DNA from: Cliona cf. orientalis
Taxonomy: Eukaryota; Porifera; Demospongiae; Clionaida; Clionaidae
Assembly (NCBI GenBank): GCA_963930775.1
Contig: OZ005689.1
Coordinates: forward strand, 3,038,001 to 3,102,000
Reading direction: 5' to 3'
DNA: 64,000 bases
Part shown: positions 24,205 through 37,600 of the stretch, one piece after another
Numbering within the stretch: position 1 is the first letter of the stretch
Layout of the letters: each line of letters starts with the position of its first letter
Made by a program: the position numbers and the translations under genes
Notes under the pieces: generated by a model
Seen by the model: only the letters and a program-made list of their open reading frames with translations
The model's database searches: none
What the model was told of the DNA's origin: nothing

Positions 24205-25300
24205 GCATAATATATTAGCTGTTAGGTGTATTGTTATGCTTTTGGGAATGGTTCTGATCTTATTATGTATAATAATAATAATATGATAGCTGAAAAATAT
24301 TCAAAACCCAATCCTGACCCCTTGGAGGGGGGACCATGTAGACAGGTGAATGGATTGGGTGCATACAGGTTGGCAACATTACAATTATCAAACTTGTATC
24401 ACAATATCATATTATATGTTTTTAAATATATCCTTCCTTCACAGAATGCAATAATGATAATATACATATTACGTTGGTTCCACGTTCTAGATTGAGACTC
24501 GCATTGAGAGTCCATCGGAGGACAAAGAAAGTCAAATAACTCATATATTAATATCATGTGTGGAACTTTTCATTTGACTCAGTCATTACTTCAATATTAT
24601 TTTTAGTATAGCCATGCAGGATAGTTCAGTCTTATAATTAGCCTAATTGGAAGGCCTTCTGACATTCATTCATGTCTGTATTGATAGCAGCCAAAGTGTA
24701 CTAAGACCACTAGCTACACACACTTTAATTGATTCTGTGTTGATAATAAGGCTATTCAATTTTTTTATATTATTATAGCTATTCCCTCTAAGATTTTTGC
24801 TGCTTCAAACAAGTGATTTTAATCTAGCTAATCATTACTAATAATGATGTCTCATGTTTGATATGTATTAATAATTATTATTCAAATAGCAGCATTATAT
24901 TATAGAAATGTACACAATGTCATACAAGATACATAGAGAGAGAGAGATGGTAGTGGAGACAGAACTCGAGACTGAGCACCGTGACTCTGAACTGAACTGG
25001 CTAATTCACAGTATAAATATATATACCACACACAGGAAGACACACAAACAGGAAATTAAATAGGATGTACTGGGGGTATGATACTATGTTTTTTTTTGGG
25101 ATGACGAGATCTATAGCAATATCATAAAATTATTATTATATTATATCCTAGGTACATCACTTTTTGTAATAGATACTATATATACACACAGGCAGAAAAC
25201 AAAAATCTTGATCTATAATTGCATTGATGTGCAAATATAGATATGCAAAATTAAAAATTCAGTGTGTACTGAAATTTGTGAATTTTTAATTTGGCAATCT
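24205..25300. other. Intergenic, about 1.1 kb, AT-rich
   Basis: No exon of matching phase found on either strand. A stretch near 24670-24725 (TTGATAGCAGCCAAA then GTACTA) recurs as a tandem pair at 52070-52155, so it is dispersed repeat. A short GA microsatellite lies near 24935-24948. Confidence 0.5.
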
Positions 25301-25547
25301 ACCATATAGCCGGAAAATTTGGCGGGGAATTAAATTTGGCGGTTTGGCGGTCTATATTACGACCGCCAAATTAAAATCCGCCAAAATTTCCTACTCACAT
25401 ATGTACATATGGCCAAAATTTCCTACTCACATATGTACATATGTACATATGGCGATCCCGTACCGAACCCGCCAATATTCCTGCAATAGCGATTTTGGGC
25501 TCAACCGCCAAATTTAATTCCCACCAATATTTCCGGCTATACGGTAT
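25301..25547. mobile_element. MITE with ATAGCCGGAAA-type inverted ends
   Basis: Ends near 25301 and 25547 are inverted copies of TATAGCCGGAAAATTTGG, extending about 40 bp with mismatches through GGAATTAAATTTGGCGG. The middle has a direct repeat of TTTCCTACTCACATATGTA. No coding capacity. It sits just beyond the 3' end of the minus-strand receptor gene. Confidence 0.7.
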
Positions 25548-25619
25548 ACCGAATTCTCCAAATTACAATCGCCAAGTTAAAAATCTTGCCAAAGTTTTCC
25601 TCTACTAGTACAGTATTAC

Positions 25620-28600
25620 TTACCGAATTTGTTCGAAAATATTTTCTACTTCATCTGCAGGTGGAATCATAGCCATATAAACTGCCACAATAATATTAGT
25701 TATTGTCCCTTTACCTTTCCATGCTTCTTCACTCTTGTGATCTTCAATAGTTACTTTCTTATTAATGAAGTATTTTTGTACTTGATCTATGCCGTCCTTC
25801 CTTCCTTTCTCTTTGATTTTTGGCCAAAGAAGAATAAGAACTATTAGCAATATGGTGAGAAGTATAACTGCAATTGTTGCCAGTGTAATGCCAAATATAG
25901 CTCCAGGAGACAGACTTTGATTCTGAGACACTGTATGTGTTCATAATAATTTAAAGTGACTATAATATACAAATCCAAGTGTAATTGTTGTAGTTTTATT
26001 GTCTGTTACTGTCTTAGTCTTTGATTTTGCTCTTAGACTACCACTAATTATTAGCAAACGTTAATATTTAAGCATAAGAAAATACATTTGATGCTTGCGG
26101 GTAAGCCACACCCCTCAATATGAGTGTGCTTGAGTGATGAACTAGCTATAAAATCTGTAGTACAGTCAAGTGATTCTCGAATGATGTATGACAAGTCCAA
26201 AATTATACCCCTAGCTACCAAACTGCCAAATGAAAATAAAAGAAAGATAAAAATGGATTCTTGCTTCTTTTCTCCCTCCCCCCTCCTTCTCTCTCTCAGG
26301 CAAGGGCTGCTATGGATAAATTTTGAATCAGGACTGCCCGAGCCAGCCCTCTGAAAGCGGGATAGTTGGATCCGAGATCTAGATTATTTATGCAAACAGC
26401 CAGCTATTATATAGTAAGAACTTGAGTGGTGCAGCACCACTCTGCCACTCATTAGCTAGAACCCTGGGGTAATAATATTTGTGTGGTGTATGCTTGTATC
26501 TATGATTTTAGAATCTTTGTATTTGCTGTATATAGCTATCAATCACCAGCCTCGTGCTGTAAGTATCCTGCAATAATGAACCTTGAATTTTATCCCTAGG
26601 ATCTAGAAATATACTGACTACACTCACAATTTGCCATGATACATGTACTTAAGACATATCAAACTAACCTTGTACTTTTACAGGAAATGATTTGGAAGAA
26701 AACCCAGCAATGTTACTGATATTACACTGATATGTTCCATTGAATAAACTTGTGGCCATGGCAATGGTAAGACGTGAAGATTTGTCTGTAGTTATAATTT
26801 CTCTGCTGCACAACATACTGTTATCTGTTTCATTGAACACAATTCCATCCTTCTTCCATACAACATTAGGAGTTGGTGTCCCATTAAACATACACTCAAT
26901 CGAAAATGGTTCACCGATTTGAGGATTAGGAGTGAGGCTTGTAGCAGCTGTAATAACAGGTTTAACTGCGAAGAGTCAAATATCATCATAATAATGTTAT
27001 TATCATTGCATACGTTAGATAATTAGAATTCACTTACCACAAAAGTCAAACTGTTCTGTAGCTATAGCCTGTGGTAAACCTTGTTTATTTATAGCAATAC
27101 AGGTGTATTGACCTCCAGCATTTACAGCAACATTTGTAATAGCAATCTAAAATTTAATTATAATAATTAAATATGTACAGAGCCACGAAGCTACATGTAT
27201 CAAGTGTGGATTACACTTAAGATGATAATAATATTATTAAAGGCTGATAATTAAAGTGGCATGCACAATTTAATTATCATATATATGGCGGGTAATTTTC
27301 ATGGGGTGCTAATTTTCGTTATTTTCGTGGTTGATTTGCAGTCACGAAATTTTCCTACCCATGAAAATTAATGCCTATGGTGATATGGTAATATGCAAGT
27401 CCATGATGATGGGTGTGGCCATAAACATCGTGGCAGCACGGCCAACACTTCCCAGTGTTAGCAAGCAACAGTAGCCACTGCTGATAGCGTCTTGGACACT
27501 AATATTCTTCTATCTCATACTATTTGTCCAAGGCTCTGTAGGTATGGCTTAGTAATAAAGAAGATGGTGAGCAAGATCGCGAGCGCATGTATTGATTACA
27601 TCGTCACTTGTGCAGCAGTGCCAAGTCCCTGCACTGGTTGCTGTCACGAAATTTAAAACCACAAAAATTAATTTTGAGGGCCTTTTCGGACTTTCCATGA
27701 AAATTAGCGCCCACAAAAATTACCCGCCATACGTATGCACAAGCGATCACAGGCTAATATGTGTAATACAGCTACTTCTCTAGGGTAAACAGAACTGTTA
27801 AACTGATTTATTAAGGGCCTGGAGAAACAGTTATAATATAGAACTTTTGTTAATTTTTACCGCTGCGGTTTGTGATTTCATAGTATCTTCAGGGTATAAT
27901 ATACACAGCCATTATACCTGAACGCATTCACAAGCAGTTCAACACTCCTATATAGCTCATCTATTCCTGACATGTACAGTGAATAATGCATGGAGATTAT
28001 TATCATGTGCATCCATGAAAATGAAACTGTTGAAACCTTGAAGACTGAGCCTTCAAATTCTGTGAAAATTGGACCCCACAAAAAGTTTCCACTATAATAT
28101 GATCATTGTTCTTACCTGGTCATAAAATTCCTCAGTAATAGTTTCAAAATCACCTTCTTGTGGGGAAATAATTACGTCATTCAGCCGAAAGTCTATCTTA
28201 GGGCGGGGAAACCCTTGAACATTACAGCGAAGAGCTACAGTGGTACCCTTCTTCAAGCAGGTTTCATTCAGGGTCAGGCCAGTAATAGAAATGGGTACTA
28301 ATTAATAATAATAATAGTATTAACTCATGGAAGAAGCGGTGATGATAATCAGCGTACATACCTGGAATAGTAATGTAAAGAGGCTTTGGTAGCTGAATGG
28401 TTTCATTGGTATGATTCATGATCAGTTCTGCAGAGTAACTCCCAGATGTAGTATTCAATACTGTCACATTCAACGTAAAAGTCCAGTTCAGCTGTAGGTT
28501 CTCAGAGTATTCCATACAAGGATTGTTAAATACAATGTTGTCATTAACTGTTAAAAGAGTGCCATTGAAAGTCCATTTTATGCTTGGACAGGGATATGCC

Positions 28601-31600
28601 ACAACATCAACAGAAAAGCTCACAATACTACCACTTTCTCTTGTAAAGAGGGCACCAACATCTCGATCATCAGTGGCATTAAGTGTTTTGAAATCATATG
28701 GCTGTACTTGAGGTAAGACTGAAAAAAGGATAGTTCACTGAGAGTTGATTGCATTACACCCATCAATGCAATCAGTTCATAGATAATAGAAAGTTTTCCC
28801 TGCGAAATGCTCCATTCCTACGGATCCACAAAAGTTTTCTCCTCCCGAAAGTTTCCCACTATACGATAGTAGCCCAGGACATGGTGCACATGCATGCATT
28901 AACCATTTCAAGCTATGCACAATAATAATATTATTATTGTAGACTATAATACTATTGCATGCATACTTAGTCTAGCATACATTGATTACACTGTGCATGG
29001 CAATTCTATCTTAAGCGTCTTCTCTTGGGATCCTTGTGAGCTAAGCTGCAAATTAATTGGTTACTATCTATTTTCTCTAGCTAGCTGATTGATAAAGTCT
29101 CATGATCAGCCATGTGCTCTATGGTGATCAGGACTGGCATGCCAGTTGCAATTATTTATTAATAAGGGGAGACAACAAGGAGTGAGCGAGCAAAAGAAGC
29201 TCACTCCTTGTAAAGTATTACGGGTGCTCATGTCCAATCAAAACTGAATACATTCAATTTTGATTGAACATGAGCACACATAATACTTTAATTAAGTGCG
29301 TGATTCACCTGTTTCAAGTCCAACTTCCCCACTATGATTAATCCCACTTACTTGGTTGTCTTATCTCCAGCAGCCAGGCTTGCTGATCATCCCCAAACTC
29401 ATTGCTAACAATGCACTGGTAGATACCAGAATGGCTGACTTGAGCAGAGCGAATGATTAATTTGTTGCCGACAACATATATTATACCATTAGTATTGTTG
29501 GTGGGAATACGAGCTCCATTGAAGTAAAATGCAAGGTTGGGAAGAGGATATCCTTCAAATTCACATATATATGTCAGGTTCATTTCTCCAACTAAACGAT
29601 CTCTTTCATCTTCTAAACTGTTGGTTATTCTGGGAACCTCTGACAGTGTATGTGTGATTTTATACTATTATCCTTTGCTTGTATCCATAATGTATGGTGG
29701 GTAATTTTCAAGGGGTGCTAAATTTCATTGTTTTCATGGTTGATTTGGCAGTCATGAAAGTTTCTACCTACAAATATTAAATTTAGAAGCCTACGGTATG
29801 CAAGTGGACAGATGATGGGTGTGGCCAAAAACATCAGTGGCAGTGCGGCTAAATGATCCCAGTATCAGCCAGCAATAATCATTACTGTCATCCAGCTGAT
29901 GGTATCTTCGATGCTAATATTCTTCTCTCTCCTGCTATTTATCCAAGTCTCTTTGCAAATGTAGATTAGTGACGAAATTATGAGTGAGATCGAGCATGTG
30001 TACATCATGTTTGCATATGCACCGTGCTTTTGCTGTCACAAAACACGAAAATTAATTCTGAGGGCTATCTCTGACTTTCCACGAAATTAGCACCCCCAAA
30101 GATTATCCACCACATGGTATCATACATATAAATTTTTACCTGGAGATAATTTTCGCCAATTTGCTACCTGCTCTTGTTGGTGAAAATTAAATTTATCACG
30201 CTACTTTTTTATTTTATCTTGTTATAAAAGATTGCACAGAGGATAATGATCACATTGACAAAAATTTTTCACCAAATTTTTCTACAATACAAAGGTAGCT
30301 GGGCTTCTAACTTACGGTTTACTGTTAAGCTCCCCCTCCTTGTCGCTTCTAAGCCATCGTATCTTATATCAGCCTTTAGTGGAAATATTCCTGGTGATAT
30401 CGATGGTGGGAGAGTAATAGTTCCAACGCCTCCTTTCACAGGTACTTCAATACTTTCGTTCCAGAAAAGCACGTTTACAGTTTGATTTGAAGCACTACCA
30501 AACACTCCACCAATATAGGAAAATTGAAAACTTGTGTTTCCTACAAATGCTGTCTGGTTTCCTATTTGTTTGTACTCCTCAAGCTCCCCCTGAGTTAGAG
30601 TATCAGTCAACACATATCTGGTAGGAGCTGAGACTTCTTGACTCAAATTGGCATTGGTGACTGCACAATAATATTGTCCATTAAAATCCTTAGGTTGCAG
30701 ATGTTTCAAAAACAAGTAATGCCGATTATCAAGAAAGGTCACATCCGTCCTTTCTTGAATTTCATTGGTATCATTGTACCACTTAATTTGAACAGGAGGT
30801 TTGGCATCAAGAATAGCACACTCAAGAGCAACATCAGAGCCTAATGCTGCAGGGATTGCACTTGTTCCTTCTTGAAATCCATCAAAATCTGAATTATTGT
30901 GCATATTTACATCATTGATATTACATTATACATTATGCTATTATAGAACTTACAAGCATAGTAGATAGTTATACTCCTGCTCCTGATCGCTACATCAAAG
31001 CCAATAATATCATCCCTAGCTATGCAGTAGTAGTCCACTCCTTCCCGGCTGGCATACTCTCCCTCAGTGATGTTAGGCACTATGAGACTGCCTTCTTCAT
31101 TCACCATGGATCCTGGGATCTCCTGATCCTCTCTGAACCAGGTGTAGTTCACAGTGGGAGATGGATCAACAATGGGACAGGGTAGGGTCAAGGTTTGTGG
31201 ATTGCCATTTTCATCAGTTTCAAAGGTATAGACGTTAGGGTGTTGGCTTGCAAAGGCTAATCTATGCGCTGAAAAGATACATAAGAACTATAATAGACTA
31301 GTATATAACTTATTGTTATAGTTCCAAGACAGTATCACAGCTGTTAGCAATCCATAATCATGATTAATCTTATAATCCTATAGTCATTTACTTTCCTTAT
31401 ACTTTCCCCTATGTACTGATTAATCCCTAATTGTACTCGAATTATTGCCTGGAGCGTGGTTCATAATAATCATACTCTTATTTCAAGTATGGCGCACCAA
31501 CATTCACAATGACAGAGTTGTTGGTAAGGTTTTTCAGTCTCAACAATCTCTGTCCTGTCAACTAAAAGGAGACTTACGCCTTTATTTTGTACGTTCTTGC

Positions 31601-34600
31601 CATCATTTTTATCCTGTTGGAGTGTATAATGGTACCACTGGTAGCTATATATGGCACTCATTACCATATGCATAAATTGAACTACATGACTAATATGCAA
31701 TCACACACATTCTTGTCCAATTAGGGAAAAATTGTACACACAATTGTCAAAATTAGACTCGGCTTGCCTCATCCAATTTTGACTATTGCTAATACGATTA
31801 TTGTATTTCCCTAATTGGACAAGAATGTGTGTAATTATCTATACTAATCAAATAAAATAGTTAGTAGCTGTATAATTATTATACTATTGTGCCCAAAATT
31901 CTGCAATTCCTATGAATTTCTACCAATCTATAGCATCAGTGTTTGTGGGTATATAGCTACATGATGCAGAAAGCACTAAATTAACCGATTATGGGCGATA
32001 GACGCCAATTGGCGTCATATACGTAATGTACGTTATAGGCGATTGACGCCAAATGGCGTCAAAGCTGTTTTCTTCGCGTTTTTCGTGCATAGCGCTAGGC
32101 TACTACGCTCTACGTCCGGTTTGTGGTTAGCCGCTGACCGCCGCTACTAAGTTATGGCTTCAGGTCGCGCCGGTAGCAATTAAGTGGGTGTGACCGACAC
32201 CGTTAACCAAGCCGCTCGATCGCCATTACGATCGACCCGGGTGAAAGTTCGAGGCTATTATCATTGAACCAACAGAGCTACAGCCATGGCGCTTGGTCCA
32301 TAGCTAGACGAGTGGATAGCGACTACCTACGAGTAGCCGCTTTGTGAAGCCAACCTTGAACGCGAGCGGCAGACTTGAAGACGGCGGCCATGATCGAGGT
32401 AAGAAGGCTTCTAAGCTTTTAGACGCTACTACAGCGTTTAGTTCGATAGTGTACGGCGGAACAGAAGAACGTGAGGCTTCTGGCAACTTATGTAGTTGTC
32501 AACAAAGCCTTTAGAGGTAGCTAAGGCCCGTTACTTAGCTACAATAAGCTTGTCTATAGGACGCTTTATTTTCATGTTAAATATTTCGGAGTTCAAAGTT
32601 CAATTGACCCGTACAACCCCGCCCATAATCGGTTAAAAAGGTACAGCTTGAACTATAGGGGCTGGCGAGGTGAGTGCCCTGCTTGTAATTTGAATGCAGC
32701 TGGGCTAGGGATGACCTACTCAGCAACATTAAGGCATGGCTGGCCATAGTCAATGTAGCAAAATGCAAAAAAATTCATATCTTCCAAACGCCTTAACGTA
32801 AATCTGCCAAATTTAAGATTTGATAATAACTCATGATCCTTGATGACCATACTCACTTGTGAGGTCATGTGACCTTGTATCGCCAATAACGAAGCAAAAG
32901 TATGGACTGCAAGAAAAGGATTTGTTCCCATAGAGATCAAGACATGAAATTTTGTGAGCACATGTACTTTAATACCTAATTATTGTATCTGGCTGTGGAT
33001 CAATTAATTATGTTTAATTAAGGAAATAGGGACTTTTTCTAATTAATGCACACCACACTCGGTAACATTATTGGCCATAACTTATTAATGACAGCATGAT
33101 TAAACTTCCACAGCAAGTTACAATTAGTAGGTAAGTAGGTCTATGTTTCTATGCAAGTATCATGTCTTGATCTCCATGGGAACAAATCCTCATTTTGCAG
33201 TCTTTTTTAAGGGACATTATTCACCCTGCAGCTGCCATATAAGGTCACATGACCATAAAAGTGGGTGTGGTCACTAAGGACCATGAGTTCTTATCAGATC
33301 TTAAATATGAAGGTTTATCATCATGGCGTTATGAAGATATGAAACATCAGCATTTCTATGGGCCACCCGTGCCTTAATACCCCTGAGTACTCCTAGTAGG
33401 CTGATCATGAATTAATTTTTTGCCTATAATACTTGCTCTACGTTCATCAAAGAGTGTGCCGGGCTACCACAATTTGGACAGCGTCTAAGAGTGGAAAGGT
33501 ATAACATGGACTTGCACTGACGATCATTTTGCGATCACTCAGTGATACTGGAGCTGACGGCAATAACCTCTGCATGTAGCTATAGTTGGACATCAACTGT
33601 TACAGCTTTCTTTTGCTGGACCTGTTCTATTTACATTCGAATAAGCCATTTATGTACTATCTATTTAGCTAAGGGGCCTTGTCCAAAGTCCTTGTGGAAA
33701 AATTAACGTCATTATGACGTTAACATTTTACCCCCCTCCCCCCCCCCCTCTCTTAACGTCACAGCATTTCAGCATAGATTCAATACTGAAACTCTGATTC
33801 TGCTCCATTTAGCCTACACATTTGGTATTCACTTGTATTCTACAGTGCTAGCTATGTCTTCATGGATTCATTGCATACCTGTGCTTCTTTAATAGTTTCT
33901 TCCTTGCCTGTAGCTACGTGCGCACTTTTAGCTACATAGTGCTTGATACAGCTGTCACTAAAATGCAAATTTGACACTGCTGGAGGTGTGTCCAGACTTG
34001 TTCAACCACAAGAATGCATAATCACAACTAAAGCTAAAGTCTGCTGACAATGCAGTTATAAACATCATGGACCAAGACCCCCTCCCTCCCTAACATCATA
34101 ATGACGTTAATTTTTCCACCAGGACTTTGGACAAGCCCCCTAACACCAATCGAATGATGATATTAATTTTTGGCCCTTCGGATAATTAGAGCGAGTACGG
34201 TATAATACCATTCTCAAAATGCCTGATAATGCTCAAAAAGTGGAAGTGTTACAGTAACAGTAGCTACCTATAGATACAGTGGGAATCAAATTAAAGTTCA
34301 CATAGTGTATGCATACTGTGTATGTAGGTAGTTACTACCTACGCAGCTTACTAATACTGTAGAACAAACACAACAGCTGTACACACAATGTCATGCACTC
34401 ACTATTGAAGTGTGACATTGTGGACAGACAAGCTCTGGTACTAGTGTAAACCATAGATGGCAGTGAAGCCATGCCTAGAATAAACACTGGGTGTGGTGGA
34501 TGGCTCTCATCAATCTGCTGGGTGTTCATACCCACCATCACAAAATTCTTAATTTCCATAATAATAATTATAATATTATTTGCGTGGACTATACTACATA

Positions 34601-37600
34601 TGCTGCTGGGCACATCCATACTTCTAATTATAAGTTCATAAATTTTCTGCCTTCTTGACACACTGCCTTTTGCTGGGAGCATTCTCGGTGACTATGCAGC
34701 GTCTCTTGATTTTTAAACTTCCATTGCAAAACATCATCTTAGGGCACTTATTCCCCTATGATAGCTGTCACCATGATAATAATAGATGCTATTAATGTTA
34801 AGGCATCTAATTAACCTAACATGATAAATTACAAACATTAAGGAAATGCTATGATAATAGTGATCATAGTTATATCCCGAGTCTCAATCAACAAAAAATC
34901 GGCCAACCAATGAAGTAATTATGATGTAAGACTGTTTCACAAATTAATTTTAATGTTTAGCTCGCATGAAAGGTTATTGGGGTCCAGAATTCGAACCTAG
35001 TGTAGAAGAGATCATGGACTATCGATGATATAATATTATGCATGGCGATTCTCTCAGTTTGCTTTCCGAAGTTTGGTGAGCTTGTACTCTGGGGGGATTT
35101 CCCTATTCAATCTCGCATATGGCAGATGGAGATCACGTCTGGATTAAAAGGCCAAAACATGACCACTAAAGTTTAGCTATCATAACCTCTACAAGGTTAG
35201 GTATACTTCATGAGAAAGTTATTAGAACATTGGTAGGGCTGCATGCACGGCTCCAATTACACAAACGAGATGTATACTACTGTAGCACATAACCATACAC
35301 AGATATGTAGAATCTCAGGGGCTGATCCGGGGGGGGGGGGGGGGGGGGGTGGTGGTTAGCTAGGGTGGCTAGCCACCCCCCTTCACCAGTTCTTTTATGC
35401 AACATAGTATAGGAGATGTCCACCATTATTAAACAGCCACCCCCTTTGCACCAGTATGGTTTACTATGGGTAGCCACCCTATCAGCCACCTGGGCAATGC
35501 AAATTTTCTGGATCAGCGCCTGACATGTATGTAGATACACAAACTATACTGATTAACTACCTCATGTACTAATAATGAGGCATGCCATTAAATTCGTGTA
35601 TAGCCATAACAGTACTTGATCCCCAACATTATTTGTTGGTCCCCTCCTAAAGAAAAAAAATTAAATATTAATTTACTTTCAGAAGTATATATAACTGTAG
35701 ACAACTAGTACTGTTTTGACCATCAAGTATTAGTGCAGGGCAGTACTATAATATATCCTAAAAAAATGGACTTCTACATGCAGATAAGGGAACACATGGT
35801 ACACTCTCTCTGGCTTAGAAAATTTAACAAAGCTAGCTCAGTCACAAGTGAAGTTGCATCCCAGATTCTATCACATTATAGTTAACATACCCCTACTATG
35901 TGGTTATGCGTGAGTGTATGTAGGGGTGTGTTAATGTTTTCAAATGTCATATAATAACACTACAATTGTGGTATCTGAGTATGACCACTGGGACAGCCCG
36001 GAATTGTTGGCCATTGCCTAGCAACCAAAGTTTTTGTAGGCAAATTGTCATCTACCAGTCTGAGAGCGGTATGGGTGATCATAGTGTAGGACAATGATGA
36101 GAGGGGATCATGGGCCAACAAACTAGTTACTGTTATGGGGTGCATTTGACCATGCAGCTCATGCTCCCAATTAAGGGCATCCTTGGAACTATAATATTAA
36201 ACTTGTATCCATGCAGAGTCAATCTATACTCAATACATCTAGCTAGCCATCATATAAATCCGTGAGAACTAATCATTAAAGGGGGTGATAGAAAGAGAGA
36301 GCTTATAGGGTTTCATCTAGCGACAAAATTTGGAGTGGAAGCGTGATAAATGAGTGGGCATGTATAGCACACAAACTTAATTCCTTAGACGTATTTTAGG
36401 AGAATTCCTCCAGATTGTTTCGGGTAAATTTTGATCAAAAACGAATTCTAGTGATTTGATTTGGTGACTTATTGTGATATTATGATGCTTAATTTAATTA
36501 AAGTCAAATTGGGGGGGGGGGGGAAGCTTCCCTTTGTCCTCCCCACTGGAATCCGGGATGAAATCCTGGCTTATCGTTTAATAAGTAGGCCTCGATCAGC
36601 TCAAGCAAGTGAGGAGAAGCTACTACAGCTGTAGTATAAGCCAGACGAATTACACACTACTGAGGTTATCAGGCAAGGAGCACATTAGAACGAGTAGTAA
36701 GTCAAGCAGAGCCGAGCATAGCATATTATACTTTTACTAAGCTGTTTGTCTATGAAATTCCATCTGTTGACTCTGTTAGGTCTGTGCCTTTGCTAGGCTG
36801 TATCTTGGGCTGAGTCTGGCCAGCAGCTAGCCAGTCAGATTGATGGTTGGTGGCTCCCTGGTCCCTACACCTGTATATGTAACACTTCTTAACAGTAGAT
36901 GTACGCGCGTGCTGCTCTGTATATAATATCATATTATTTAGCTTAACAGCAGGCTAAACGCATGCGCAGAAGACCTACTAGTCTCGTTCCCAGACCCCAC
37001 CACGCACATGAGGAAAGGGTCTGGTACACATTGAGCACTTTCTTGGGCGCACAGGATGCAGCTTGTCATGTGACTGTCACGACAACGCATCATTTTGGCA
37101 TAGCAACGCATCAACCACTCTCACGAGCAGCAATAGCTGGCTATAGTGCAGTATCACATGATAGCTAATCACATATAAGCCACATATGCATGGCGCGACC
37201 CTGATTGGTGCGACAGAATTCAGATATGCCAAGTCAGCAAGTCCCAAAAAGCATGCACCAGCCCCTCTCCTCCTATTGGGGGTGGGGTCTGGGGACGAGA
37301 CTACAGAAGTGACCATATGCACACACCCTTCACTTATAGTCTAATGGGTTCTCAATAAACAACTGTTGCTTATTCAGGCTTAATGTTTGGTGGGGAAAGG
37401 GGGTTGCAGACAGGGCCCCTATTATAGCTAGCTATAATTGGTGTTAACATAGAGTATAGGGGCACCAAACAATACCTCAGCAATCATGATAGTCTCATAA
37501 ATACATATAGCTAACTACATGACTGAATACACTTTGTTATAGTAACTTGCCAATTCATCACATGTGTAACTACAAGTTCTTCCTTTCATGATTAGAGTCT

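Noticed and set aside
35277-35540. 87-codon minus-strand frame through the G run
   Set aside because: It consists of Pro repeats from the homopolymer and imperfect repeats; no protein character.
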